Below are positions 17,142 to 26,011 of a DNA stretch of 50,952 nucleotides, piece after piece. Below the pieces are notes generated by a model. It did not search any database and was not told where the DNA came from. It saw only the letters and a program-made list of their open reading frames with translations. Source of the DNA: Hyphomicrobiales bacterium. GTDB taxonomy: Bacteria; Pseudomonadota; Alphaproteobacteria; Rhizobiales; Beijerinckiaceae. Made by a program: the position numbers and the translations under genes. The stretch spans positions 1 through 50,952 of the forward strand of contig JAIXSM010000063.1 in the NCBI GenBank assembly GCA_027484655.1, in the 5' to 3' direction. Position 1 is the stretch's first letter. Each line of letters opens with the position of its first letter.

Positions 17142-17948
17142 ATGCGCTTTCTCAGGATCGTGCTGATCCTTATCGCCGCCGTAGCCGGCGGCGTGCTCGC
17201 ATGGGATCTATTCGACGGCGAGGAGCGTCGGGCGCGGCATATGCGCGGTTCATCACTGTTCACGGGCGACGGCGATCCTGCCGCGCTCGCCCGCCGCGCC
17301 GTGGAGGACCGCCTTCGAATCTCGCCCGAACATCGCGCCTTCTTCGCAAGCTACAGGCAAGCGTTCGCAGCCGAGTACGAGCGAATGGCGGCGGGCTTCG
17401 CCCAGCGTGCGGCGGAGACCGGCCGCCTCGACCCGGCTGAACGCTACCTCGCCGAGGGGATGCGAACCCTGCGCAAGTCCCACGGCCTTCTCGCCGCGAA
17501 GGCCGAAAGCGGGCGGCTCGCAGCGCTCTTTGACGCCCAGCACACTCTCATCGACGCCCTCGGCAGGGCGGATCCGCAGTTGTGCGTGGATTTCCTCTTC
17601 GGCCACGCCACCCAGCGCTTCTACGATTTTGCGGCGCGCAACCGCGTGCTTGTGGCGCGTCTGGCGCAGACGAACATTGATGCGATCATCGACGGGCGCG
17701 ACCGGCAGATCGAGCGCGCGGCGCCGACCCCGGAGGACTTCACGACACTGGAGCGCGCCTTGCGCGCGAACGGGCTCGGCCAGCCGGAAATCGAGACCCT
17801 GCTCGACGGCAAGGCGGCCGAACCACCCCTGCCGGACGCGGGGCTCTGCCGTGCGGGTCGCGTGTATCTGGAGACACTGCGCGAGTTGCCGGAGGACATG
17901 CGGATGCGCATCTATGGCCTTGCGGTGGAGGTTCTGGCCCGCTCCTGA
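17142..17948 (+). CDS. Membrane-anchored hypothetical protein
   Basis: This encodes 268 aa. Residues 5-21 form one hydrophobic helix (signal anchor), followed by a soluble helical domain rich in Ala, Arg and Leu. Three cysteines are visible in the soluble part: C-V-D-F-L-F-G-H and L-C-R-A-G. I do not recognise a family. The gene starts 32 bases after the UbiD-family stop with GAGGTGACC before its ATG, so it may be co-transcribed with it. thrS follows after 94 bases. Confidence 0.75.
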   Translation: MRFLRIVLILIAAVAGGVLAWDLFDGEERRARHMRGSSLFTGDGDPAALARRAVEDRLRISPEHRAFFASYRQAFAAEYERMAAGFAQRAAETGRLDPAERYLAEGMRTLRKSHGLLAAKAESGRLAALFDAQHTLIDALGRADPQLCVDFLFGHATQRFYDFAARNRVLVARLAQTNIDAIIDGRDRQIERAAPTPEDFTTLERALRANGLGQPEIETLLDGKAAEPPLPDAGLCRAGRVYLETLRELPEDMRMRIYGLAVEVLARS

Positions 17949-18042
17949 GGATTGCCGCTCGGGCGCCGCTCCGATATACGCGAGCGTCCCGAAAAACCCG
18001 CTTACGCCGGCTCGTTTCGGCGAGTGAGCCACAGGAGCAGAC

Positions 18043-19980
18043 ATGATCTCCGTCACCTTCCCCGACGGCGCCCAGCGCCAATTCGAGCCCGGCGTCACGG
18101 GCGCCGACATCGCGAAATCCATCTCCCCCTCGCTCGCCAAGCGCACGGTGGCCATGACCATCGACGGCGTGCTGAGCGACCTCGCCGACAAGCTGACACG
18201 CGACGCCAGAATCGAGTTCGTGAACCGCGAGGATCCCCGCGCGCTGGAGCTCATCCGCCACGATTGCGCGCATGTGCTGGCGGAAGCCGTGCAGGCCTTG
18301 TTTCCGGGCACGCAGGTCACCATCGGCCCGGTGATCGACAACGGATTTTACTACGACTTCTTCCGCGAGACGCCGTTCACGCCGGAAGACTTCGCCGCCA
18401 TCGAAAAGAAGATGCGCGAGATCATCGGCCGCGACGCGCCCTTCACCAAGGAGGAGTGGTCGCGCGATCAGGCCAAGAGCTTCTTCGAGACGAGGGGCGA
18501 GGCGTTCAAGATCGAACTCGTCGACGCCATTCCCGAAGACCAGACGCTCAAGATCTACAAGCAGGGCGACTGGCTCGACCTGTGCCGCGGCCCGCATATG
18601 ACGTCCACGGGCAAGATCGGCTCCGCCTTCAAGCTCATGAAGGTCGCGGGCGCATACTGGCGCGGCGATTCCAACAAGCCGATGCTCAGCCGCATCTACG
18701 GCACGGCCTTCGCCAAACAGGAAGACCTCGACGCCTACCTGAAGCAGTTGGAGGAGGCGGAGCGCCGCGACCATCGTCGTCTTGCGCGCGAGATGGACCT
18801 CTTCCACTTCCAGGAGGAAGGCCCCGGCACTGTCTTCTGGCACCCGAAGGGCTGGACGCTGTTCCAGACGCTCATCAACTACATGCGCCGTCGTCAGGAA
18901 GACGCCGGCTACATCGAGGTGAACACGCCGCAGGTGCTCGACCGCGCGCTGTGGGAGACCTCGGGCCACTGGCAGACGTATCGCGAGAACATGTTCCTCA
19001 CCAAGACCGAGGACGAACGCGTGTTCGCGCTGAAGCCGATGAACTGCCCGGGCCACGTGCAGATCTTCAAGAACGGGCTGAAGAGCTACCGCGACCTGCC
19101 GCTGAAGATCGCCGAGTTCGGCATCGTGCATCGCTACGAGCCGTCGGGCGCGCTGCACGGCGTGATGCGCGTGCGCGCGTTCACCCAGGACGACGCGCAC
19201 ATCTTCTGCACCGAAGACCAGATCATGGACGAGGCGATGAAGGTCAACGACCTCATCATGTCCGTGTACAAGGACTTCGGCTTCACCGACGTGGTGCTGA
19301 AACTCTCCACGCGGCCCGAGAAGCGCGTGGGCTCCGACGAGGTGTGGGACAAGGCGGAAGCCGCACTGTCCCGCGTGCTCGACAAGGTCGGCGCCACCGG
19401 CGTGAAGACTGGCGTGAACACGGGCGAAGGCGCCTTCTATGGCCCCAAGCTCGAATACACCCTGCGCGACGCCATCGGCCGCGAATGGCAGTGCGGCACC
19501 ACGCAGGTGGACTTCAACCTGCCGTCGCGCTTCGGCGCGTTCTACATCGGCGCCGACAGCGAGAAGACGACGCCGGTGATGATCCACCGCGCCATGTTCG
19601 GCTCGCTGGAGCGGTTTACCGGCATCCTGATCGAGCACTACGCGGGCCATCTGCCGCTGTGGCTGTCGCCGCTGCAGATCATGATCTGCACGATCACGCA
19701 GGAAGGCGACGACTACGCCATGGAGCTGGCCGCCGCCGCCCGCAAGAAAGGCCTGCGCGTGGAGCTGGATCTTCGCAACGAGAAGATCGGCTACAAGGTG
19801 CGCGAACACTCGCTGGCCAAGATCCCCGTCATCATCGCGGTCGGCAAGCGCGAGGCGGAGGAGCGCACCGTCTCCATCCGCCGCCTTGGCTCGCAGCAGC
19901 AGACGTTCCTTGGCCTGGACGAGGCGCTCGCCGCTCTCGCCGACGAGGCGGTGGCGCCCGACGTGAAGCGGCGGGGGTGA
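18043..19980 (+). CDS. thrS: Threonyl-tRNA synthetase
   Basis: This encodes 645 aa, normal for a bacterial enzyme. It charges tRNA-Thr. The TGS domain occupies residues 1-60. The editing domain follows with H-D-C-A-H near residue 73 (HxxxH-type). The class II core shows M-N-C-P-G-H (zinc cysteine) near 340, the motif-2 segment [12 protein letters not shown], and motif 3 at [11 protein letters not shown]. The anticodon-binding domain follows to the end. A GGAGCAGAC ribosome site precedes the ATG. Antisense frames of up to 811 codons across it are GC-driven shadows. Confidence 0.96.
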   Translation: MISVTFPDGAQRQFEPGVTGADIAKSISPSLAKRTVAMTIDGVLSDLADKLTRDARIEFVNREDPRALELIRHDCAHVLAEAVQALFPGTQVTIGPVIDNGFYYDFFRETPFTPEDFAAIEKKMREIIGRDAPFTKEEWSRDQAKSFFETRGEAFKIELVDAIPEDQTLKIYKQGDWLDLCRGPHMTSTGKIGSAFKLMKVAGAYWRGDSNKPMLSRIYGTAFAKQEDLDAYLKQLEEAERRDHRRLAREMDLFHFQEEGPGTVFWHPKGWTLFQTLINYMRRRQEDAGYIEVNTPQVLDRALWETSGHWQTYRENMFLTKTEDERVFALKPMNCPGHVQIFKNGLKSYRDLPLKIAEFGIVHRYEPSGALHGVMRVRAFTQDDAHIFCTEDQIMDEAMKVNDLIMSVYKDFGFTDVVLKLSTRPEKRVGSDEVWDKAEAALSRVLDKVGATGVKTGVNTGEGAFYGPKLEYTLRDAIGREWQCGTTQVDFNLPSRFGAFYIGADSEKTTPVMIHRAMFGSLERFTGILIEHYAGHLPLWLSPLQIMICTITQEGDDYAMELAAAARKKGLRVELDLRNEKIGYKVREHSLAKIPVIIAVGKREAEERTVSIRRLGSQQQTFLGLDEALAALADEAVAPDVKRRG

Positions 19981-20001
19981 GGGGCGCATCGGCTGAAGGA
20001 T

Positions 20002-20063
20002 TGGACCGCGGGCGTCCTCGCCCGCACAAGAGCGCCAGTGCGCGCCGGGACGCGCGCGGTCCA
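20002..20063. repeat. Complete palindromic element (GGACCGCG family)
   Basis: The same terminal TGGACCGCG...CGCGGTCCA arms as at 222-278 flank a slightly longer loop (62 bp in all). It starts 22 bases after the thrS stop and could be the 3' hairpin of thrS. Confidence 0.7.
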
Positions 20064-20149
20064 TAGTCGCCAACCTCGCTCGGTTGGGTGGCCGGATCAA
20101 GTCCGGCCATGACGCTGCGGGGAGATGGGCGTCTTCTGGACAAGGCATC

Positions 20150-20281
20150 TGGACCGCGGGCGTCCTCGCCCGCACAAGAGCGCCAGTGCGCGCGGGGCCC
20201 CGGATCGCCTTCGGCGTCCGGGGAGGTGGCGCGCGGTCCAGCAGGCGCCTCCCTCGCCGTCATTCCGGCGAAGGCCGGAAT
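20150..20281. repeat. Palindromic element with an inserted hairpin, plus adjacent REP
   Basis: The right arm of a GGACCGCG element (20150-20240) is interrupted by a different hairpin (CCCCGGATCG...GTCCGGGG). A CGTCATTCCGGCG-type REP hairpin follows at 20258-20281. The nested layout suggests stepwise insertion of small mobile palindromes. Confidence 0.65.
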
Positions 20282-20334
20282 CCGCGACAGGCCAAGGGCA
20301 TCCGACAACCTTCGTTTCCCTCCACTTTCCCGGG

Positions 20335-20413
20335 GCGGGCGTAAGCCCGAACCCGGGACCCAGGAGTGAAGCACGGCCCCTAGCCCCGGATCGCTTCGCG
20401 TCCGGGGATGTGG
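20335..20413 (+). repeat. REP-like block, inverted copy of 110-190
   Basis: This matches 110-190 on the opposite strand, including the CCCGGG segment, the GAAGCACGG segment and the CCCCGGATCG hairpin. From 19981 to 20535 I see repeats and a promoter region but no gene. Confidence 0.65.
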
Positions 20414-20510
20414 CCAAGCTGGAAGGGCGGCTCACGGGCCGCCGCATATCATTTTTGCGCCGGCGAGCGGGACAGGCTAATCTTGATCTTGACCAATTAT
20501 GCATTGACTT

Positions 20511-20522
20511 TTGTACATACAA
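20511..20522. promoter_or_regulatory. Candidate toxin-antitoxin autoregulation site
   Basis: TTGTA-CA-TACAA forms a palindrome 14 bases before the toxin start, within the AT-rich promoter zone. TTGACC (20489-20494) is a possible -35. Ribbon-helix-helix antitoxins commonly bind such palindromes over their own promoter; the site itself is unproven. Confidence 0.4.
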
Positions 20523-20535
20523 ACGGCATTCTTTC

Positions 20536-20826
20536 ATGCAGTCTCATGGCTTTGATTGGGACGATGGAAACGTCGCGAAGTGCCAGAAGCACGGGCTGTC
20601 GGTTGAGGAGATCGAGAGCATTCTGCTTCGTGGCCCGCGGGTCGCGCCGGATGAACTCCACAGCGGGACCGAGCAACGCTGGATCGCGGTAGGCGAACAT
20701 TCGAGCGGGCGACCTGTGTTTATCGCTTTCACGCTCAGGACGCGGGACGAGGCGCTTCTGGCAAGGCCGATCTCAGCCCGTTTCATGCATGCTAAGGAGG
20801 CGGTCCGTTATGGACGGAAAGCGTAA
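20536..20826 (+). CDS. brnT: BrnT-family toxin
   Basis: This encodes 96 aa. The BrnT RNase fold is recognisable: an N-terminal F-D-W-D-x-G-N followed by a K-H-G helix, and near the end I-S-A-R with a following helix, the conserved motif of BrnT. In Brucella, BrnT is a ribosome-independent RNase of a type II system. The ATG at 20536 gives a normal length, though the ribosome site is weak. The stop overlaps the antitoxin start by 17 bases, the usual coupling in these operons. Confidence 0.88.
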   Translation: MQSHGFDWDDGNVAKCQKHGLSVEEIESILLRGPRVAPDELHSGTEQRWIAVGEHSSGRPVFIAFTLRTRDEALLARPISARFMHAKEAVRYGRKA

Positions 20827-21091
20827 GCCCACAACCGTTCCCCACTTCGCCACCGACGAAGAGGCGGAGGCTTTTCTCGAACAGGATTTGTCGGAACTAG
20901 ACTTTTCCCAGTTCAAGCCTGCGCGCTTCGAGTTCGTCGCCAAGACCGAGCGGGTGAACATGCGGCTCCCCAAGCCGCTGCTCGATGGCGTGAAGGCCCG
21001 GGCGCAGGCCGAGGGCATGCCCTACCAGCGCTACATTCGCATGGCCCTTGAGGAAGCCATTTCAAAGCCGATGCGGAAGAAGGCGGGATAG
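20810..21091 (+). CDS. CopG/BrnA-type ribbon-helix-helix antitoxin
   Basis: This encodes 93 aa. The C-terminal part (about residues 45-85) has V-N-M-R-L-P-K-P-L-L-D-G-V-K followed by P-Y-Q-R-Y-I-R-M-A-L, a ribbon-helix-helix DNA-binding domain. The acidic N-terminal half would neutralise the toxin. The start at 20810 has AAGGAGG before it. The type (CopG-antitoxin versus BrnA proper) is not settled by eye. It overlaps the end of the toxin gene. Confidence 0.86.
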   Translation: MDGKRKPTTVPHFATDEEAEAFLEQDLSELDFSQFKPARFEFVAKTERVNMRLPKPLLDGVKARAQAEGMPYQRYIRMALEEAISKPMRKKAG

Positions 21092-21098
21092 CGTGTGA

Positions 21099-21839
21099 CG
21101 CGCGGTCCATAGGCGCCAACCTCGCCGTCATTCCGGCGAAGGCCGGAATCTCCGATAGGCCGCAGGGCTGAAACGTTTGCCTGTCGTGGATGCCGACCTT
21201 CGTCGGCATGACGCTGCGGGGAGATGGGCGTCTTCTGGACAAGGCATTTCGACAAGGCCTCTGGACCGCGGGCATCTGGACCGCGGGCGTCCTCGCCCGC
21301 AAAACCTCGCCCGCATGTGTGTGTGTTTCAAAAGCGCACGGGGCCCCGGATCGCCTTCAGCGTCCGGGGAGGTGGCGCGCGGTCCATTGCCGCCCGCCTC
21401 GCCGTCATTCCGGCGAAGGCCGGAATCTCCGATAGGCCGCAGGGTCGAAGCCTGGGCCTGTCGTGGATGCCGACCTTCGTCGGCATGACGCTGCGGAGAG
21501 AGGGGCGCCTTCTGGACAAGGCATTTCGACAAGGCCTCTGGACCGCGAGCATCTGGACCGCGGGCGTCCTGGCCCGCAAAACCTCGCCCGCATGTGCGCA
21601 TCAAAAGCGCGCGGGGCCGGATCGCCTTCGGCGTCCGGGGAGGTGGCGCGCGGGCCATGCTGGCCCCCACCTCGCCGTCATTCCGGCGAAGGCCGGAATC
21701 TCCGATAGGCCGCAGGGCTGAAACGTTTACCTGTCGTGGATGCCGACCTTCGTCGGCATGACGCTGCGGGGAGAGGGGCGCCTTAAGTGCGCACGGGGCC
21801 CCGGATCGCCTTCGGCGTCCGGGGACGCGCGCGGTCCAC
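21099..21839. repeat. Tandem array of about 275-bp composite REP units
   Basis: The CGTCATTCCGGCG hairpin recurs at 21126, 21403 and 21676, spaced 277 and 273 bases. Each unit has the same order: that hairpin, a GATGCCGACCTTCG hairpin (21189, 21466, 21739), a GGACAAGGCATTTCGACAAGG stretch, a GGACCGCG element (21262-21386 and 21539-21658), and a CCCCGGATCG hairpin. The last partial unit ends at 21839 close to the yidD stop. This block contains no real gene. Confidence 0.85.
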
Positions 21840-21855
21840 GCAAGCGCCCAATCCC

Positions 21856-22188
21856 CTACTCCACGCCCTCGCACCGCCTTGGTCCGCGCCAGTCGCCATA
21901 GCGCCACGGCGTGAAAGAGCGCCCCTCTTCGCGCGGTTCCGGCACAGGGTCGAAGCCGGACGCGCCGCCAGGCCGACAGCGGCAGACGCGCGCGAGGCCC
22001 ATCCAGCCGCCTGTCCAGAAGCCGTGCCGCTGGATCGCCTCGTCGGTGTATTCGGAGCAGGTCGGCAAATACCGGCATTGCCGGCCCATGATGGATGAAA
22101 GCGTGAGCTGGTACGTGCGGATGAGCCCGTGCGCGCCATACCTGACGATCTTGGAAACCAGCGGCGCGTCGGCGGGAATCTGCGTCAC
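21856..22188 (-). CDS. yidD: Membrane protein insertion efficiency factor YidD
   Basis: This encodes 110 aa. The family signature R-Y-L-P-T-C-S-E-Y near residues 39-47, the following helix ending C-R-C-R-P-G-G, and the preceding hydrophobic I-R-x-Y-Q-L-T-L-S are all present. YidD helps YidC insert inner-membrane proteins. The Arg-rich C-terminal tail is longer than the shortest homologues. It starts 7 bases after the Fe-S scaffold gene on the minus strand, so the two are an operon. Its usual partners rnpA and yidC are not here. Confidence 0.93.
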   Translation of the reverse strand: MTQIPADAPLVSKIVRYGAHGLIRTYQLTLSSIMGRQCRYLPTCSEYTDEAIQRHGFWTGGWMGLARVCRCRPGGASGFDPVPEPREEGRSFTPWRYGDWRGPRRCEGVE

Positions 22189-22195
22189 GACGCCC

Positions 22196-22654
22196 TCACG
22201 CCTGGGCGGGCGCCCCTGCCCGCGCTTCGACCTCGTCGAGCGCCTTCACGACGGCGTCGAACGTCAGCAGCGTCGAAGCGTGGCGCGCCTTATAGTCGCG
22301 GACGGGCTCAAGCACGGCCACATCGCGCCATTTGCTCGCCTCGTCCGGCGGCGCGCCGTTCTCTTTCAACATGCGACGCACCGTGTCGCGAATCTCGCGC
22401 AGTTCCGCCGGCGTGGTCCCGACCACATTGCGGGCCATGATCGACGAAGACGCCTGCCCCAGCGCGCACGCCTTCACATCGAGGGCGAAGTCGCTCACGC
22501 GACCATCGCTATCAAGCGACAGATCCACCGTCACGGTGGAGCCGCACAGCTTGGAATGGGCGGTCGCGCTCGCCTGCGGAGCAGCCAGACGCCCGAGCCG
22601 GGGGATGTCGGCGGCCAGTTCCAGAATGCGCTTGTTGTAGACGTCGTTGAGCAT
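22196..22654 (-). CDS. Iron-sulfur cluster assembly scaffold protein (IscU/SufU-like)
   Basis: This encodes 152 aa. The fold is the NifU N-terminal/IscU type, beginning Y-N-K-R-I-L-E-L-A. Cysteine C-G-S-T-V near residue 37 and A-C-A-L-G-Q-A-S-S-S near residue 62 correspond to the first two cluster ligands. The third IscU cysteine is not obvious, as in the alphaproteobacterial scaffold subgroup next to yidD. It is the first gene of the two-gene operon with yidD. Confidence 0.87.
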   Translation of the reverse strand: MLNDVYNKRILELAADIPRLGRLAAPQASATAHSKLCGSTVTVDLSLDSDGRVSDFALDVKACALGQASSSIMARNVVGTTPAELREIRDTVRRMLKENGAPPDEASKWRDVAVLEPVRDYKARHASTLLTFDAVVKALDEVEARAGAPAQA

Positions 22655-22865
22655 CGACCTGTCCCGCTCGCCCGCACGGGCTTACGGCCGCCGGGCTCGG
22701 TTCCTATATAGGGTCGCAGGCTGGCTCACCACAACGGAGCAGTCGGATCGAAGCCCTTCCCCGGATTGCGAGGTCGGGCTGCATTTCCATGTGGTCCAAT
22801 CGGCGATGGGACGCGTACGATCAAAAGTTCTGTTTCAACAGTAGCCAACACAGAGGAGGCGCCAC

Positions 22866-23507
22866 ATGGATGCCGTGGTTAAGACCTTGAATCCCGGGCA
22901 TGACGGTTCGAACAGGGCGGCGGCGGAAGCCACCGGCCTTGAGAGGCCAAGCCGCACTGAGGCGGAAGACGCCGTCCGCACGCTGCTGCGGTGGATCGGT
23001 GAGAATCCTGGCCGCGAGGGCCTGCTGGACACTCCCAAGCGCGTCGTGAAGGCCTACGAGCAGTTTTTCGCGGGCTACCATCAGGATGCGGACGAAATCC
23101 TCGGCACGATCTTCGAGGAGGTCGAGGGCTACGACGACATGGTCCTTGTGCGGGACATCGAGTTCGCCGCGCACTGCGAGCATCACATGGTGCCATTCAT
23201 CGGCAAGGCGCACATCGCCTACTTCCCGAACGGCGGCGTTGTCGGATTGTCCAAGCTCGCAAGGCTCGTGGAGATTTACGCCCGTCGCCTGCAAACGCAG
23301 GAAACCATGACGGCGCAGATCGCTGACGCCATGGAGCAGGCTCTCGCGCCGATCGGCGTGGCGGTCATGCTTGAGGCGGAGCACATGTGCATGTCCATCC
23401 GCGGCGTCCAGAAGAACGGCGCCTCCACCGTCACCACCCGCTTCACGGGCCGCATGCGCGATCCGGCTGAGCAGGTGCGCTTTCTGACGCTCGTGCGCGG
23501 CAGGTGA
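22866..23507 (+). CDS. folE: GTP cyclohydrolase I
   Basis: This encodes 213 aa. It opens GTP to 7,8-dihydroneopterin triphosphate, the first step of folate synthesis. The zinc/catalytic region reads H-C-E-H-H-M-V-P-F near residues 103-111, and the second zinc cysteine lies in [16 protein letters not shown] and the final T-R-F-x-G are conserved. The ribosome site is GAGGAGG. The stop overlaps the GTG start of the next gene by four bases, so the two are translationally coupled. Confidence 0.95.
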   Translation: MDAVVKTLNPGHDGSNRAAAEATGLERPSRTEAEDAVRTLLRWIGENPGREGLLDTPKRVVKAYEQFFAGYHQDADEILGTIFEEVEGYDDMVLVRDIEFAAHCEHHMVPFIGKAHIAYFPNGGVVGLSKLARLVEIYARRLQTQETMTAQIADAMEQALAPIGVAVMLEAEHMCMSIRGVQKNGASTVTTRFTGRMRDPAEQVRFLTLVRGR

Positions 23508-24286
23508 ACCCTCACTTGAGCGCAGGTCACTGCGGCGCCGCCCTCGTCACAGGGGGCGGCAAGCGCATTGGCAAGGCCATTTCCCTGCGCCTCGCGCGCG
23601 CAGGTTACGCCATCGCGATCCATACGTCGGAGCGGTCGCGGGCAGAGGCCGTGGCCGTCTGCGACGAGATCGCGCAGGCTGGGGGGCGCTCGGTCGTCCT
23701 GACGGCAGACCTTGGCGACTTGGCGCAGGTCGAGGGCCTTGTTCCCGCGGCGCGGGCGGCGCTTGGCGACGTGACTTTGCTCGTCAACAACGCATCGCTG
23801 TTTGTGCCCGACGCCGCCACGCCGTTCGACGCGGACCTGTTCGCGCGGCACATGGCGGTGAACCTGCGCGCTCCGCTCCAGTTGGCCGCCCAGTTGCGCG
23901 AGAACCTTGCCGCCGGGACCGAAGGGGCCATCGTCAACGTGCTCGACCAGCGCGTGGCGCGGCTTAATCCGCATTACTTCACGTACACGCTCTCGAAGTC
24001 GGCCCTGCACACGGCGACGACGACCCTCGCCCAATCGCTGGCGCCGAACGTTCGCGTCAACGCGGTGGCGCCTGGCCCCGTGATGCCCAACGCCAACGAC
24101 GGCCCCGGCGCCTTCGAGGGCGAGGCGGCGGCGACCCCCCTCGCCCACTCCGTCGATCCGGACGAAATCGCAGAGGCGGTCGCCTATCTGGCGGGCGCCC
24201 GCAGCGTCACTGGCCAGACGATCTTCGTTGATTCCGGCCAGCGACTGTCATGGCGCACGCCTGATGTGATCGCCGGCTACGGCTAG
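23504..24286 (+). CDS. SDR oxidoreductase, pteridine-reductase-like (FolM-type)
   Basis: This encodes 260 aa from a GTG start. The Rossmann turn is T-G-G-G-K-R-I-G near residue 16, and the catalytic Y-x-x-x-K is Y-T-L-S-K. The basic K-R after the glycines suggests NADPH. The arrangement T-G-x-x-K-R-x-G is that of PTR1/FolM pteridine reductases rather than ordinary fatty-acid SDRs. Translation is coupled to folE, so reduction of a dihydropterin (dihydrofolate or dihydromonapterin) is a reasonable inference. An N-N-A-S-L-F motif follows the fourth strand. Confidence 0.88.
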   Translation: MNPHLSAGHCGAALVTGGGKRIGKAISLRLARAGYAIAIHTSERSRAEAVAVCDEIAQAGGRSVVLTADLGDLAQVEGLVPAARAALGDVTLLVNNASLFVPDAATPFDADLFARHMAVNLRAPLQLAAQLRENLAAGTEGAIVNVLDQRVARLNPHYFTYTLSKSALHTATTTLAQSLAPNVRVNAVAPGPVMPNANDGPGAFEGEAAATPLAHSVDPDEIAEAVAYLAGARSVTGQTIFVDSGQRLSWRTPDVIAGYG

Positions 24287-24292
24287 GTCACA

Positions 24293-25111
24293 TCACCTGC
24301 CCGGCAGCACGAGCACTTTGGTACGGCGCGGCAGCGCGGAGCGCGCAAGCGTGATGGACGCTACGTCAGAGTACTCAATCGCAAAGTGCGGCTTCGCCAG
24401 TTCCAGAAACCCGCGCAATGTCGACTGGCTGAAAAAGTGCATCGGAATGACGATCATTGGCTCCATCGCCTTGATGACGCCGATCATCTGCTCCTTGGAC
24501 AGGGTGTAGCCGCCGTCCACCGGTACAAGCGCCACGTCGATGCGGCCAAGTTGCTTCAGGTGCTCGACGGTCAATTCGTGGTGCAAATGCCCGAGGTGCG
24601 CAACGCACAGGTTGGCGGACTCGAAAACAAAGATCGAGTTGCCGCCGCGATCCGTCCCGCCGCCCCACCCGCGAATGTTTGTCGAGACATTGCGAATGCG
24701 CACATCCGCAATGGTCACGTCGTGCTCGGCCGCGCCGCCGTCCGGCGCCCACCCACGCAGCACATGCCGGATGCCCGCATCCGGGCGGTCCGTGTAATGG
24801 GTCGAGTGCGCCCGGTTCATGGTGATGACGTGAGGAAGCTGCGCGGGACGCACGTAATCGTTGAAGTCAGTCGCGATGCGCAGGCCCGACGGCGTTTCGA
24901 TGACGAAGGTCGCGTGCCCTACGAACGTGAGGCCCAGTTCGTCCTCCTGCCCGATCGCAGCCGGGATAACCCTCGGCGGCGCGGATGACACCAGTCTCGG
25001 ACAACCCTCTGCTTTTTGCTCGGAGGACGGAGGGGCGACGCGCGGGGCCTGGGCGACGGCGGCAGCGCCCCCCACAACAAGCCAGACCGCGATAAAAAGT
25101 GTGCGCAGCAT
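24293..25111 (-). CDS. Exported MBL-fold metallo-hydrolase (L-ascorbate/UlaG-like group)
   Basis: This encodes 272 aa with a signal peptide (residues 1-20, cleavage after A-V-A-Q). The fold is metallo-beta-lactamase: a G-H-A-T-F-V strand, then H-S-T-H-Y, A-H-L-G-H-L-H-H and a late P-M-H-F, placing the usual His/Asp metal ligands. The middle contains N-R-A-H-S-T-H-Y in place of the H-x-H-x-D-H of the classic family, so one ligand is altered. The substrate is unknown. A start at 25111 suits the ribosome site AGGGAG better than the in-frame ATG six bases before it. Confidence 0.83.
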   Translation of the reverse strand: MLRTLFIAVWLVVGGAAAVAQAPRVAPPSSEQKAEGCPRLVSSAPPRVIPAAIGQEDELGLTFVGHATFVIETPSGLRIATDFNDYVRPAQLPHVITMNRAHSTHYTDRPDAGIRHVLRGWAPDGGAAEHDVTIADVRIRNVSTNIRGWGGGTDRGGNSIFVFESANLCVAHLGHLHHELTVEHLKQLGRIDVALVPVDGGYTLSKEQMIGVIKAMEPMIVIPMHFFSQSTLRGFLELAKPHFAIEYSDVASITLARSALPRRTKVLVLPGR

Positions 25112-25173
25112 GTTCATGCTCCCTGCCGAGGCAGGATAACAATAGGGCGCGCTGGCGGAAGCGACAGCTTCGG

Positions 25174-25734
25174 TCAAAACATCGTGTGCGACACAAAGAT
25201 GTTCAGGCCTATACCCGCGAGCCCGACGCCGCCGAGAAACTCCGCCCATTTGCCCGCCCGCGCGCCGATGACGCCGCCAAGCCGCAAGCCGATGAACGTC
25301 ATGACAAAGGTCACGAACCCGATCATGAAGAGCGTCAACGGTATGTTGTCGCTGACGAGCGCCAGCGTCACGCCCACGATGATCGCGTCGATGCTCGTGC
25401 CCAGCGCTGTCACCAGCACGCCCAGCCAGCCGGGCGCGGCGCTGGAGGCGGGCCCCGCCTCGTCATCATCGTAGCTGCGCCAGATCATCCGACCTCCAAG
25501 GAAGCCAAGCAACAGGAGCGCCGCCCAATGATCGTAATCCGCGATCACCGAGGCGAACTGCTGGCCGAGCATGTAGCCGATCAGCGGAGCGAGAGCTTCG
25601 AAGACGCCGAACCCAAGCGCAATGAGCAGCGCGCGGTTGACGGAGATTCCGGAGAATTTCGCCCCCTTGGCGATGGAGGCGGCGAACGCGTCTGACGACA
25701 GGCTGAACGCGATCACAGTTGATTGAAGAATCAT
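25174..25734 (-). CDS. mntP: Manganese efflux pump MntP
   Basis: This encodes 186 aa with six membrane segments in two similar halves. The first half carries S-S-D-A-F-A-A-S and the second G-T-S-I-D-A-I-I-V-G, the paired acidic motifs of the DUF204/MntP family. It exports Mn2+. The start at 25734 follows AGAGGTCTC and is the family's usual N-terminus; translation from further up would cross the riboswitch. A yybP-ykoY manganese riboswitch precedes it, which is independent support for the assignment. Confidence 0.94.
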   Translation of the reverse strand: MILQSTVIAFSLSSDAFAASIAKGAKFSGISVNRALLIALGFGVFEALAPLIGYMLGQQFASVIADYDHWAALLLLGFLGGRMIWRSYDDDEAGPASSAAPGWLGVLVTALGTSIDAIIVGVTLALVSDNIPLTLFMIGFVTFVMTFIGLRLGGVIGARAGKWAEFLGGVGLAGIGLNIFVSHTMF

Positions 25735-25773
25735 GAGACCTCTGGCTTTGCGGATTCCCGGCGGGTTTCCGCA

Positions 25774-25872
25774 TCGGTCTCGCCAGAGCGGATCCACCGC
25801 CCGCGTCGCCAGAGTTTTCACCCAGTCTGTTGACGACGCTCCGCCAGACGGCGGCGCCTACTCCCCAATGCG
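25774..25872 (-). promoter_or_regulatory. yybP-ykoY manganese riboswitch before mntP
   Basis: Read on the minus strand the segment carries the family landmarks in order: GGGGAGTAG (25866-25858), a CGTC-GTCAACA segment (about 25837-25828), a GC stem, and GGCGAGACC (25784-25776). These are the hallmark internal-loop segments of the Mn2+-sensing yybP-ykoY aptamer. A hairpin TGCGGA/TCCGCA lies between the aptamer and the ribosome site AGAGG and may be the expression platform. High Mn2+ would be expected to turn mntP on, as in E. coli. Confidence 0.85.
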
Positions 25873-26011
25873 TGCCGCTTCGTACTTCGAGTCGAGGCGC
25901 CGCGCAAATCCGCGACCGGGGCTGAAGGCTCACGGATAAGAGCGCGTGAGCGTTTTGGCCGCTGTGACGCAGCGCCATTGCGTGATACACGGGCGCCGCG
26001 AGGTTCTCATC

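Noticed and set aside
17740-20175. An 811-codon open frame on the minus strand across thrS
   Set aside because: It mirrors the thrS coding frame in a GC-rich genome and has no domain or ribosome-site support.
21099-21839. Possible CRISPR array
   Set aside because: The repeats are about 275 bp and composite, with no short uniform repeats, unique spacers or cas genes.
21128-22078. A 316-codon minus-strand frame across the repeat array
   Set aside because: Its protein repeats only translate the palindromic repeats; no gene family is visible.
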